Shown here: piece after piece, positions 19,796 to 30,934 of the stretch
Layout: each line of letters opens with the position of its first letter
Position numbering within the stretch: the first letter of the stretch is position 1
Assembly (NCBI GenBank): GCA_009829735.1
Contig: CM020618.1
Location: 11,685,119 to 11,749,118, forward strand
Length of the DNA: 64,000 nucleotides
Direction: 5' to 3'
Source: Pyropia yezoensis
Taxonomy: Eukaryota; Rhodophyta; Bangiophyceae; Bangiales; Bangiaceae
Translations under genes and position numbers: made by a program
Notes under the pieces: generated by a model
The model's input: the letters and a program-made list of their open reading frames with translations, nothing else
Database searches by the model: none
What the model was told of the DNA's origin: nothing

Positions 19796-22136
19796 AAGGA
19801 GCATCAGGATTCTGAGAAGAAATAATGAGAAACAGATGAGGCCCCTTCTAGCCCGGCATACGATCCCATGATTTGGCTGTCAAGCAGCTGTTCAGCCCAT
19901 GCCGTGCCCGTATTTCTCATAAATGACTTTACATCTCAGTCTCAGGCCACCAGAACAGAATTCAGCCGGCCGCAATAGATGAGCTTCACATAATATGAAA
20001 TATCGGAATGGCCTTGTGTTACGTTTTTCCATTTTTAGCAGTTACCTCGAGCTCGAATAATTCGGTTTTATCAACAGAGCAGTGTACGAGTACAGTCTTT
20101 CTCCATTGCTGTGACATCCTTTCTTGAGCACGGTGTCTAGTTACCAATGCAGGTCGACCGACCTCTACGGTGCGATCAACGCGTGTGTCAGCATTCGATC
20201 GTTCTCACCGATCAATCAGAGAGCGGAATCAAGTTACAACCCTTGGGCTTACGGTCGCCACAAAAGAGGTTGCCCAACACTGGAGAAAGACTGTATCGAC
20301 ACGATCGAGCATTATTCCGCAATTGATTTAAGCTCGTTAGTGCCGATATTCGTCACAGTGTGGCTGCAGGGCATAGCGAGCGGAAGGTGGGCCCCCCGCC
20401 CCGACCCCTGGTGGGCGACCCCCACCGCCCCGCCTATGCCCCCCCCGCTGACGAAAGCACCGCTGCAGGGGCGGGCGACACAGCGACAGGCGCAGTGGGT
20501 CTAACACCGTGCTCCTTACAAATCTGCATTCGGCTTCGCGCATCTGTTTTTCCGCGCTATCGGTTGCATTCAGCCGTTCCAGTGTGCAGAAATCGCGTTT
20601 GACGTGTTCATCTGGGCAATGTTTACACTCAACTACCTTGCGTGAATGCACACTGGCTTGCATGGTACAATCAAGAATGATGCGCTCTGCGACCACGCGT
20701 CGTGGGCTGCTGCCGCGTGGGCCTCTCATCTGGCTGGCGCGGTCCGCAGTTATCGCGGCTGACTACATGTAGATTCCATGTAGCTGAAGCTCAAGAGAGA
20801 GGCGTAAACACGCCGCAAGCGAACGGCTCGAGCTCAAACTTGTTCACATAGGGCGTTGTTGTCTCCCGATGCTGTGCTGCCGAAGCGAGCGTTGCACGAG
20901 AGCATGAAGCGTCCGTTTTGCTCTCGTCTTGAGTCTTCTTGCTTTTCTTGTTCCTCCGATCTGTGTCTTTCCAGATTTCATTGTTCAATGTGAACTTGCC
21001 AAAGGGGGCTACTCTATCGGCAAAGGTCGCTACAACGGTGCTTCTTCCCCTTGCCTGCTGAAGCGCAGAGCAGGTATGTAAGAAGACTGCCTGCTGCCAA
21101 ATTCATCTAATCATGCTTGCCTTGACACGTTCTGCAAAAGCGCCACTTGCCAGAGCACTGTCACGGGCCGGCAAGAGCTCATCAAGCGAAAAAACAGGCG
21201 TCGATTTCGTGGGCCCATCCGCACAGAAGTTTCCCCCATGCATGACTTATAGCATTCAGGTGAGAGAGACACCCAAAAGCGGAGAGCTTGTGAGCTGTAG
21301 TTCCCGTGCAAAAAGAAGAAGGCAAAACAGCCGCTTGTCAGCGGAGTTACGGTCGATAAAAAGAGGATCGCGCCAACCGGCCCTAGCTATATGGAATCCG
21401 CTTAGATGTCCGGCGGCGTGTTGAACGTGAGTTGGGAGGTCAGGATAGTGGGCGCGAGTGGGTAAGGGGGCTCTACGTAAAGCGTCATAGATGCCGGAGC
21501 TCGAAAGTGAGTCGACGAGCTCGATACGAACGGCAGACGAAGGCGGTGGTGTCGGCCAGCCACGTGGAGTCCACGCGCCCCAGCGGGCCGCCGGCGCCCG
21601 ACGCCGGCACCGCCTTGGGGTCCAGCTCTACCGGCCGCCTGGGGGCGCTGGTCGCGTGGCAGCTGCCACTGCCTGGTCTAAATCTATTTGAGAGAAGCGC
21701 CGCCTGACGTCAAGAGTCAAGACGCGGCCTTCAACCGAGAGGCTGCGACACGCGATCGCTCTGCCTGCGCCCTCCTGCCTGCAGCGATCGGGCGATCCAA
21801 TAGAATTCGTTGTACACTGTACTGTACATACGTGCGTAACGGGGTCGGGCGCCGGGTCATCCCAACTGTGTTTTGCCCACGCCTGTCGCGCCGCTCCTGT
21901 TTTCGTTGAACGAGACAGTCCGCCCGTTTCGTACCCGGCGCTCGGCGCTTCCGTTTGGCACCTTGGCTCTGCTATTCGGGCTTGATTGAGAGCTGTGCTG
22001 ATCGCCCCGCTCTTCTCTCTTCCTACTGCTCGTGAGACCTGTCGTTCGTCATACTCACTGGTCAAGCCGTCGCTCCCCTCCCTGCGTCGGTTTCTTTCTG
22101 CTGCAGCACCCCCCTCTTTGGATTCTCTTCGCCACC

Positions 22137-23012
22137 ATGGCGGCCGCCCTCCGTGAAGTTCTCCGGGTGACAATGGCCGCCCCCCCTACCGAGTAGGCGA
22201 ACGATTGCGCTGCGGCCGCCATCACGCCCGAAGAGTGGCACGTTGCGTGGACGGGGGGCGCGGTCGATGACACGCTTGGCGAACTGCGGCGCCTGCTTGC
22301 TGCGGCTGTGGCGGTGTCCGAGAGCGAGGGCAGAGGGGAAGTGATGTCCGTGCTCCGCCAGCTGGTGCGGGTGACCTCCCTCATTGACTCGGGCACCACG
22401 TGCTGCGCCTGTCGCGACGCTGAGGTGGTCAACGGCCTGTTGGGGGCCCTCCCGATTGTTTACACGGCCGGCACGTTGACGGGGGACATTGATGGGCGGA
22501 TGCTGGCGGCGCGGCGGTTGGCGGCGGCTCTCCGGGGGCTGCTGGTCCGCACCCAGCGCCGCTTTTCCTACCGCCCGCCCCGGTCGTCGGTGCCCCGTCC
22601 ACCCTCCGAGGCGTGCACGCGGACGCCTGTGGACGAGCAGCGTGGGGCAATCTCCAGCCCACTGCTCATCGAATGTATGGCAGACGAATGGGAGGTCGGC
22701 CTCCGCCGCCTGGTCAGCGGCTCTGAGGTGGACGGGGTGGTGCCAGACCACGAACTTGGCCTCCATGCCCTGGTCGTTGCCACCGTGCGGACGGTGTTGA
22801 CCACCCGGCCCCTCTTGGTCACCGCTATTGGGCGCTGGCTCACCACCCTGACCACCCGCGTCGACCCAAGGACCGGTTACGCGGGTAAGCGCAGGGCCGT
22901 CTGCGTGCCGGCCGCGGCACCGCCGCTCATCCCCCTCCCCCCCGTCTCCCCGCCCCGGTCTTGGCCCAGCCTCTTGCGGCATGGCTCCTCGCACCGCCCA
23001 CGTCGTTGCTGA
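22137..23012 (+). pseudogene. Hypothetical gene with one premature TAG
   Basis: ATG at 22137 sits in GCCACCATGG, a textbook eukaryotic initiation context. The frame runs 19 codons to TAG at 22194-22196 and then stays open to 23012, about 290 codons in all. The protein is helical and of mixed composition (TPEEWHVAWTGGAVDD, VMSVLRQLVRVTSLIDSG, LLIECMADEWEVGLRRL, HALVVATVRTVLTTRPLL) and ends Pro/Arg-rich. The TAG follows GAG and precedes GCG and is explained by one CAG-to-TAG change, so this looks like a recently broken or polymorphic gene. A short intron over the stop is an alternative. No family is recognised. Confidence 0.5.
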
Positions 23013-24229
23013 TACCGCCACCGGCAACACCGCCGCCCCAGCTCCACCCACAGCAGCCATCCGCAGGGGCTCCCCCGTATTCCCCCCCGCCCATGCAAGC
23101 AGGCATTCCCATCTGCGCCCCGCCCCCCCGCCTCGTGGGGGGGCTGGTAGGGCGACCTACAGAAGCCACACCGTGGTGGCGCCAGCGTCCCAGGCGGGCG
23201 GTGCCCCACAGGCCTCCCCTCCCGTGTGGGGAGCCCGCCGAGGCGGCGGGCGCAGCGGGCGCAGCGGCAGCAGAGGGAGACGATGCTGGGGCAGCAGCGG
23301 TTGCAGCTCCAGTCTGGGCGGAGGGGAGTGAGCAACGGGCGAAGGCGTGTTGAAGTGGTGATCTTCAGCTCCCCAGGCCAGTCACACCGGTTATGTGGCA
23401 TAGTTGGTTTTTAGCCTCTCAACAAGGCGGGCCCGCTCAGGGGGGGCGCCGGGAAGCGCTGGGGAAGGAGCGCCGCCGTCACCGCCGCCCAGAATTCTCG
23501 GGGGCGCTCGCCCAGCGCACGGTCTCGCACCTGCTGCCGCCGCCGCGAACGCCGTCGCCGCCGCTTCCGCTGCAGTCTTTGCTGTCAGAAGTGGAACCCG
23601 CGCCCCAGTCCGCTCCCCCCCAGCCAAGTTCCGCGCCGCACGAGGCACCTTCCCGACGCGCCACGAGGTCGGCCACGGTAGCCACTGCCGGCCACACTGC
23701 TCCCGCGCCACCCCTCCGCGGCGGGCGTCCACCCAGCCGCTCGTCTGCCTGAACCCCCCCCCCAGGCCGCCTTGTCACGGCTCCAGCTGCAGCGACCGGG
23801 GGCCGTACAACCGCAGCAAGGGCGGCTGCTGGTGTACCACTACCCGCAGCACCCGCCCGCCATGCTTGGCCGCCGTCGCCGACAGCATCTCCGCCCAAAA
23901 AAAAGGCGCGGAGCGCAACACACAGCGTCGGTCATCGGCGGCGTTTTGGCCATGGTTGCGGCGACTGGTGGCAGACCAAACAGGCAAGATGCGACGAAAG
24001 CTCGTGCAAAAATGCACACACCACCATGTTTTGGCCATGGTTACGGCGTCGCGGGTCCCTCTGATTTCACTGTGTCGAAAACGGAACACACTCGAGCGTC
24101 CCTACATACCCCAGGGTTGAGAGGTCATAATTATCATGTCAAAAATATTGAGTAAATTATCGCGAAAAGAAACGATCACGAGGCTGCGTGTTCATAAATA
24201 TCAAACGGTCGACTAAGTGTCCCTGGATC
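23013..24229. other. GC-rich stretch without a supportable gene
   Basis: Overlapping frames on both strands are Pro/Ala/Arg-rich and mutually exclusive, and none has convincing domain structure. At 23943-24060 the string GTTTTGGCCATGGTT recurs twice about 95 bp apart. A related string, CACACACCACCA(T/A)GTTTTGGCCAT, occurs at about 24017 and again at about 25093, pointing to a dispersed repeat. Confidence 0.4.
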
Positions 24230-24635
24230 CGTGTGAGCCTCCTCCGCTGAGCCATCGCGCTCGACGGGAAAGACGCGATAGCCATGAACGCGACCACCGT
24301 GGCGGCGACAGTCACCTGTGACAGGCATCCTGTCCCCCACTCGAAGGCACTCGCAGCGAAGGCGAGGAGGTGCCTCTCAGCTGCATGGCCGCCACCGATG
24401 TTGGCGTCCTTTCCACCGCCGACGTTGTCCCGCGCATCGACGGCCACATCGGCGAACAGGCTGCACTCGGAGCGAGAGCGGCGAGGCCCGACGCCGTGCG
24501 CGTGGCAACCTCCCTGAAGGCGATGCGCCCGTCATCGGCTGGGAAAACGGGCGGTACGTTGGTGCGAAAGTCGGGAGGGCGGTCGCAGTCACCATCAGGC
24601 GGCTCATCCTCGTCACTACGGACAAGGTCAGCCAT
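24230..24635 (-). CDS. Possible small single-pass membrane protein, frame change near 24440
   Basis: A minus-strand ATG at 24633-24635 begins MADLVRSDEDEPPDGDCDRP, an acidic N-terminus. Downstream, in another phase, is HLLAFAASAFEWG followed by the hydrophobic span QVTVAATVVAFMAIASF and a basic RRRLTRI end. Joining the two parts needs a frame change or short intron around 24440. The hydrophobic span suggests one transmembrane helix. No family is recognised. It lies just beside the MITE at 24717. Confidence 0.3.
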
Positions 24636-24716
24636 CTCCAGTCGGCCTGTACTTCAACTTTGTAACACGTGTCAAAACACGTGGCGATAGTTATCATTTA
24701 ATAATTTCTATCATTA

Positions 24717-24945
24717 CAGTGCGACCCCTCACTTGCCCTGGGGTAGACCAAGGAGGTGGCCCCCCTTCCAGTGTCCGACAGTTGTCCTGAGATGTTCATA
24801 TTTCAGCGATCTGGACGGTATGAGCCAATCAGCACCCGTCAATCGCCCGAATATGAGCCGCCCGGCCGGGCCACTTCACGCGTACCCCCCCCTCAGTTGT
24901 GCCGATCGGCACAACTGCGGGGCGGCCAAGTGAGGGGTCGCACTG
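24717..24945. mobile_element. 229-bp Tc1/mariner-like MITE with TA duplication
   Basis: Perfect terminal inverted repeats of at least 19 bp (CAGTGCGACCCCTCACTTG and its reverse complement) are flanked on both sides by TA (24715-24716 and 24946-24947). A CAGT start, TA target duplication and small size define a mariner/Tc1-type non-autonomous element. There is no coding capacity. An internal palindrome, GTGCCGATCGGCAC, lies near 24898. Confidence 0.88.
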
Positions 24946-24989
24946 TATCGCATAATGTTCCTAACGATCGATGGTTTCTTGAAATATAA

Positions 24990-26800
24990 CAACCCTGACA
25001 TACCCGAGAGTGGCCCCACGATGCCCCGTGGCTGTTCGAAGAACTTGAACAAAGCAGGGCAGACTAAAGTTTAGTTCGAGAGCATGAAAGAGCACACACC
25101 ACCAAGTTTTGGCCATCCTGTCAAGTAACGCCGAGTACCTCGGCTGGACACCGCGTCGGGCCGGTGCGCGTACTCGAGCACCGAGAGCACCTCCACGAGC
25201 GGCCCAGTGCCCGGCTCGACGACCAACACAAAGTCCGTCAGCGACAGGCCCGTTTTTTCTGTACCCAATTACATTCATTCGCTCTTCAACGCTTACAGAG
25301 CCAGGGGATCAAGTCGGAGAAACGAGGTGATTTTCTGCGAGACCCGTCGAGCGGGAGGCTCGGGTGCCACGCACATGCGAGACGTCTGTTTCGATTAAGG
25401 ACGCTATTGAACACGACCTTGCGGCGCTGCGGGCCGCTCGTAAACAAGCGCGGCTAACGGTCGAGAGCTCGTCACCAGGTCCCCACGTTAACGGAGAGGT
25501 CAGATTCTATTGGCCGGGTGAATCTGGAATATCGCATGTATGGCACCCGAGCCCGTGTATACACGCCCCCGGCATGTTGCACGACCCTCTACCCTCCACA
25601 CTCTCCTGCAAGCCGCAGCAGCTGCTGCCCACTCCAGCCGCCCTCCGCAGCCCGGCCAGCGCTCTGCGTGGCATGCATGGCCCTGAAACCCTCGACTTGC
25701 TGCCTTCACAAGGGCTCCTTCCTTCCGTGTCCAGCCTTCGCCTGTACCCTGCCGGACTCTGCCGACCTCGGATGCTGCCGAAGCCGCCCCTCCTTCCCCA
25801 CTCGCACTCCCCTTCCCCCCCCATCCGCCGCTATGAGGACTCAGAGAGGGCGCATGTGCCGCCATGGCGCCGGCCACCTCCGCCGCGGCGCCTGGGTGAC
25901 GCCGCCCCCCGTTGCCTGGGCGCCTGCTGCTAGCGGCCGCCTCGGTTGCTCGCCCCTCCCCCCCGCCTTGTCTCTCAGCCGACGCGGGGTGTGGGAGCGC
26001 CGGCACCCCCCGCCCCTCCCCCCTCTTCCCTGGTGGGATGGCGGTGGCCGTGGGGGCCGCCTGCGAGCCGGCCGCGACGCTGCCGACCGACGCCTCCGCC
26101 CCCCGACGCAGGTCCCGTCGCCCGCTGTCGTCGCCATGGGGGCGTTGCCGCCGGCGCCGGCGGGTGGGATACCCACCGCGCTAGCGGCAGCAGCTGCGGT
26201 GATGGCAGCGGCGCCGCCAGGGAGGGGTTTAGACGCTGTCGCCGTCGTCGTCGGCGCCGTCGGCGGCAGCGACGGCGGCGGAGTTGCCGTGGGCGGGGCG
26301 CTCGCCGCGGCGCTCACCGCCGTTGCTCTGGCGGCCATGATGGGCGCCGCGGTCCACGCCACATCGGAGATGGCCGTGGCGCTCCGCCGGCGGTCCATTG
26401 CGCAGCGGCGGCGGTGCTCGCCTGGGCGTGACGGATGGGGGGTGGCGAGTGGGGTGTGGGGTACGGGCTACGGGGACGGCCAGGGCGTGGGGGGTGGGGG
26501 CCCCAGCCGTGCGGCCGCTCCTCCTGGCAGGGAGGGGGGCCCGCCAGCGGGGTGCGGCGGGCGAGGCGGTGGGGATGGGGACCATACGGGGGCCGGTGAC
26601 TGTGGACGAGAGCTGGTGAGCTGGCGCGAGGGGGGCGGGGCGCCGGCCGTGCTCGACAGCGCCGCCCTGGCGCCGGCGCCGCAGGGGTGTGGGGGGGACG
26701 CCCCCGCCGGGGTGGGCGACGCCGTTGGTGCCGTTGACGTGGGGCCCGGGTGGGCGGGCGACGGTGGGGCTGGGGGCGGCGATGGGGGCGGGTGGGAGGG
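24990..26800. other. GC-rich stretch, no confident gene
   Basis: A plus-strand frame over 25518-26885 and minus-strand frames over the same DNA are both Pro/Arg/Gly-rich. The part at 26130-26420 on plus contains a hydrophobic run (LAAALTAVALAAMMGAAVHA) that could be a membrane helix, but I cannot choose a strand. 25080-25130 repeats a string also seen at about 24017. Confidence 0.3.
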
Positions 26801-26956
26801 CGACGGAGGTGGGTGGGGGGGTGACTGGGGGGGGTGGGGGGGTGACTGGGGGGGGTGGGGGGTGACTGGGGGGGTGGGGGGGTGACTGGAGCGGGTGGGG
26901 GGGTGGGGATGGGGGGGGGGGGGGGACGGGGGGGGGGGGGGGAACGGAGGGGGGGG
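26800..26956 (+). repeat. G-rich tandem array, quadruplex-prone
   Basis: Units resembling GGGGGTGACTGGGGGG recur about five times and grade into near-pure G runs. G4-type runs separated by one to five bases are present throughout, so G-quadruplex formation on the plus strand is expected. No coding role is claimed. Confidence 0.85.
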
Positions 26957-27254
26957 TTAGCTGGGGAGGGCACGGCAGAGACGGGCGGATGGGACCACTG
27001 CAGTGCCCAGCTGGGTGGGTGACCCCGCGGCCAAGGTCAAGGCCAGGTCCACGACCGCGCATGGGGGCGGCGGCCGAGGCGGCGGGCGAGCGAAAAGTTT
27101 CGCTACACGAGGCGGTTGGGACGAATGGGGAGCTCAGTGGACTGTACTACGTACAGTCGGTAAGCAGAAATCATTGCCCGATTTGATCCGAACCTCCAGT
27201 CGATTTATTGTGCACCAAGAAAAACGTTGCCCCATTGGATCCCCCGCTCACGGG

Positions 27255-28332
27255 CGGTCTAAGACATGGTACACGATGTGGCGCCGAGTTTGTGGCACGC
27301 CGTGGCATGCCCTCATTGGCTGCAGAGGCCACGTGTTTGTGCTTGCAGTGCCACAAACTCGGACGGTACCGCCACATGGCTCGAGCCAAAGCCATGTGGC
27401 GTTCCACCTCGCACACAGCGCCACATCACTTATGGATATCAGACTCTTGACTTTGTATGGGAATTGCGTTGGCCTCCGGGACTGCCTTGGTTTGAACCTT
27501 CTCGTCCGACCGCCGACCGCGAGCGCGCGCGCGCTGCTGCGTCGCACCTCGACGCTTCGGTCTTCGGCCGCTTCTCACCCCTCGCTCGGGCAGCTTCGGC
27601 GTGCTGCCTGCCGATCGCTCCCGCCACCTCCGACGCGCAGATTTGTACGTGTTGCAGCACGTGTTCCCGCCAACCTATGGGGGAAGAGGGCGCGAGAGGG
27701 TGGAGCTGGGCGGCGATGAGTGTGGGGGGGGAGTGGTGGGGGCGACTGGTGGGAGGGAGGAGGGGTGTGATCGCTGTCTGACACCCCACCGGATGGGTTG
27801 CGCTTTTCTCTTTTTCCCTGCTCTGCGTCTGTGTTTGTTTATCCCTGCCATCAGGAACGCGACGACAAGCCAGGCGTAGGGAGGTGAATTGTGTGGGGGT
27901 GGGGCCTACTGGCGGGAGGTCCGTTCGAGGGAGAGCGGGAGCTCACGCCTGATGGTTTGTTGAGGTATCAGTGGGGCGAACGGGCGTGGGGTAGGGCGAG
28001 GGCGAGGGGCGGGGCTGGGCGTGTTGGGGAGAGGCCAGGGTTGACTCGGCCCGGGTCGTGAGCGCGCGGCGGCGGGCGCCGCCGGGTGCCGCAAGTTGTT
28101 CCATCCGGATACATAAGCCGCTCTCTGTGGCGTCAACCCTCATTCGCTTCTCTTCCGCGTGCGTAGCTCTCTGTGCGTTCTGCTTTCAAAAGAATCTCAG
28201 TCTGTCAAATATGAAATTGTCATGAAGTCCAGTGCCACTTCGCCACATGTCTTAGACAGCTTTTTCGGATGTGGCAAAGATACCGCGGCGCCACACTCCC
28301 AGCGTCACACGGTTGTGGCATGTCTTAGACCG
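27255..28332. mobile_element. Non-autonomous TIR element nested in the Tc1 copy
   Basis: The ends CGGTCTAAGACATG are inverted at 27255 and 28332. Inside each end the string GCCACA or its complement recurs many times (for example ATGTGGCGCC, GTTTGTGGCACG, GCCACATGG, GATGTGGCAAAG), a subterminal repeat pattern typical of transposase binding in CACTA, hAT or Mutator elements. A possible 3-bp GGG duplication flanks it. The centre (27440-28150) is unrelated GC-rich DNA without a convincing gene and may be captured host sequence. Confidence 0.7.
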
Positions 28333-28336
28333 GGGG

Positions 28337-29444
28337 TCAGTATTTGGTCCCCATCCCCTCGGCGGCAATCACGCACCGCACGCGGCGCTTCATCGAATAC
28401 ACCAGACGGGCAAAGAAGGCGACAGGGATGGCCTCCCACTCCTCACACAGGGCCTTATAGAGGTACTCCTTGTTCGCGCTGCTCCTCCCGGGCCGCCAGA
28501 CGGCGCTTGAGCTCGTCCAATGCATTCTCAATCGGGTTGAGGCCTGGGCTCTGGCCTACCCAGGGAAGGCAATTGAACCCGAGCTGGGCCTGGACGTCGC
28601 GGCCGTACTTGGATGCGTGGCATGGGGCAAGGTCCTTCTGCAGCCAGGTGGCGTCAGGCGCCCCAAAATAGACCATAATGTGGTGGAAGATGGAGTCGCC
28701 CAAGACCCCCTCATACAGGGTCGAATTCATGGAGCCCTTGACGAGCACCAGGGGGGTGCGACCACGCGCCGAGAAGCCCCCCCACGCCATGATGGACTGC
28801 CGGCCGCTTTTGAAGGTAGGTTGGTGACAGGTGGGGGTAAAGCGCTCCCCGGCGCGCCGCCAGACACGAGCGCGCTTGTTGACGGTGCGCACTTCGAAAC
28901 TGCTCTCGTCGGTGCAGAGAACCGCCTCCCACTCGGCCCCCCAGTGCTTGTGGGTGCGGGCCCACGCCCGACGCTTGGCTTGATTCTTGTCTGATACGAA
29001 GGGCTTGCGCGCGGGGATGGCGGACATGAAGCCCTGCCCGCGCAGGGCGCGCCGCACCGTCCACCGTGAGACGGGCACGGGGCGCCCACTGTTGAACACC
29101 CGAGTCAGCGCGGCGGCCGACAAAAAACGGTTAGCGTTGGCCAGCTGCACAAGAGCGCGCACATCACGGGGGCCCAGACGAGCCGGGCGTCCCCGCGTCT
29201 CTGGCTGCTTGGCCATATCGTCCTGACGCGCCTTGGCAGCAAACCAGGAGACACGGGTGACAGGGATGCCGAGGGCGACCGCGATGGCTCCGTTGGAATA
29301 ACGCTTTGTGGCGAGCTGGAAATCGGGGGCCTTCTGGCTGAGGGTGACCTTTGTGCGTTGGGCGACCATCGTGCCTGTCGGGAGGTAGACCAGTGGAACA
29401 GGGCCCCTGGAATAGGACTTTATAGCGGCCGGAAGGGCATACAT
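28337..29444 (-). pseudogene. Tc1/mariner DDE transposase, frameshifted
   Basis: A cut-and-paste transposase of about 369 codons. The N-terminal helix-turn-helix region includes YSNGAIAVALGIPVTRVSWF and a GRP linker (RGRPARLG). Catalytic blocks are CTDESSFEV (first Asp), QKDLAPCHASK (second Asp) and SPGLNPIENALDELKRRL (Glu), with the spacing of a DD34E Tc1-type enzyme. The frame holding these ends at 28455, but the conserved C-terminus (YLYKALCEEWEAIP, SMKRRVRCVI, GTKY) lies in another frame ending at 28337. A one-base indel between about 28455 and 28530 therefore disrupts the gene. It sits between the right TIR and the nested element, which begins five bases past its stop. Confidence 0.92.
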
Positions 29445-29584
29445 GGCGCTTCACTGGTCAAAAATCACCCCCCTCCTGATACAGGACTTGCCGCTCTGAG
29501 CGTGTGCCGCGGCGAAGTCGGGCCGCCAACAGGCTCGTTTCCGGATCGGGCAATGACTTTTCGCTTACCGACTGTACAGTACAG

Positions 29585-30934
29585 TGGGTAAACCAAACAA
29601 GCAGGAGGCGGCCCGTATGGCAGCTGCAGCTCAAAGAGGGAATGGGCGCGCCGCTTATCCCTTCAAGAAATACACCCGCGATACCGCGAAAAACGCGCGA
29701 AAAACGCGGGTTCTCGCAGCCCGCCACACGACACCCCTGGCGGAGGGCCCTGCGAGGGCATGTCGTGTCAGGGGGTCTCCGGTCGCCGTCGACCGTTCCG
29801 GGGGGACGTCGGGCGGATTAGAGACGACCAGACCGGGCAGGCCTGAAGATCAAACCCTGCCAGTGATCATTCGAGCGGGGCTCGCATCGCTGAAATGAAA
29901 CGCAACAGTGGGACGTCCATTTAATGGCCCTTTCATCTTTCCGCTGATCCACAAGCCTTCTCGACGTCCATACAGTCACTGCCCCTGCTGTCTCATCGCC
30001 GTCCGCTGCGCGCGCACACATCTCTCCGCCACGCCGCTGTGCCTTGGGTACGTCTTCGCCACGCCCTGCCTGCCGCTAACCCCCTTCTCCCACTGACCCT
30101 CCTCCCATCAACCACCTTCGTCCCAGCGACCGATGCCCGCTTGCCGACGCCTCCCTCCGACTGCCCCCCCCTCATCCTACGACCCCGCTCCCGCCGCCAC
30201 CCCCCGTGCCAACTGTAGCGTTATGACCACCGCGTGCCCACAGGGAACCCAATCCACCCCAGAGGGACAACGGGTAACCACTAGAAGGAACGGGCCAGGG
30301 AACCCCACGCGCGCTTGCCCACCTCAAGGTCCGAGGTGAAGGTAAAAGGCATTTGCTCAAGGGGAAGGAGAAACCCAAAGCAACGTTGTTTTACAAGAGG
30401 GACCTCGTTGGGACCCCGGGCCAAGCCCCTAAGAACCCTCCAAAGGGCTCCCCAGGTGACCTCCCAGGCGCCTTCCCCAGCGGGCCAAGTGCCAGCGTGC
30501 ACCCAGCCTACACCGGAGCGCACCGGGGCACCCGTGCCAACAATCCCTCGAAAGAAAAGCAAGCGAAAAACCCCCCACACACAGATGCAATCCGCCCGAA
30601 AAACCCAATGGGAGAAAAAGGGCGAAGAGCACGAAAATACGCTAGGAAAATCGAGAAGAGACAAATGCATAGAAAACAGTCAAATCCAAGGGCACCAAGT
30701 CCAGGGGGGTACAACCGCCTCCCTTGGTCAGTCCACAACGGACGGCCAGCAAGGCCCGCCATCCCGCGGCGGCCGACCAATGATTCGCTGACGCCCCAAC
30801 GTAGGCCAGCACTTCGCGGTCCCCGGATAGGGAACGAGGGCCACAAAAGCCACACCAATGCCCGACCCCCCCCCCCCCCCCCCCCCCCCCCGAACTCGCC
30901 TGCTCGATCCATCGCTCCTCCACCCCTGCTTCTT
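29585..30934. other. Spacer between Tc1 and CACTA-type transposase
   Basis: No supportable gene. It holds a strong potential hairpin (29722-29775: arms ACACGACA and TGTCGTGT with extra CCCTG/CAGGG pairing) and a 26-base C run at 30866-30891. An open plus-strand frame over 30353-30930 is Pro/Lys-rich and lies upstream of the first good ATG of the transposase. Confidence 0.5.
30866..30891 (+). repeat. Poly-C tract (26 C)
   Basis: A pure cytosine run just upstream of the CACTA-type transposase frame. Its exact length is prone to sequencing error. Confidence 0.9.

Larger units (their letters stand above)
16114..21430. other. Lower-GC gene-poor stretch
   Basis: GC content drops here, with AT-rich runs near 18000-18060 and 18660-18840. 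No reading frame longer than about 130 codons looks coding. The stretch holds a diverged direct repeat (16587/17171) and a diverged inverted repeat (17752/19600), described separately. It is probably old repeat debris. Confidence 0.5.
27154..29574 (-). mobile_element. Tc1/mariner transposon carrying a nested insertion
   Basis: Terminal inverted repeats match over about 45 bp with small differences: left CAGTCGGTAAGCAGAAATCA, right (reverse complement) CAGTCGGTAAGCGAAAAGTC, both continuing into CATTGCCCGAT. TA flanks both ends (27152-27153, 29575-29576). Removing the nested element at 27255-28332 leaves about 1.34 kb, the usual size of a Tc1 element. The transposase gene reads from the right end leftwards. 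Confidence 0.9.

Noticed and set aside
22062-23060. 332-codon minus-strand frame opposite the hypothetical gene
   Set aside because: Composition is Gly/Arg/His-heavy and patternless; the plus strand has the Kozak ATG and plausible helices.
28455-28994. Plus-strand frames opposite the Tc1 transposase
   Set aside because: They are antisense shadows of a gene with clear catalytic motifs on the minus strand.
29722-29775. Hairpin as a Helitron 3' terminus
   Set aside because: No CTRR end follows at the right distance, and no Rep/helicase domain was found in the window.
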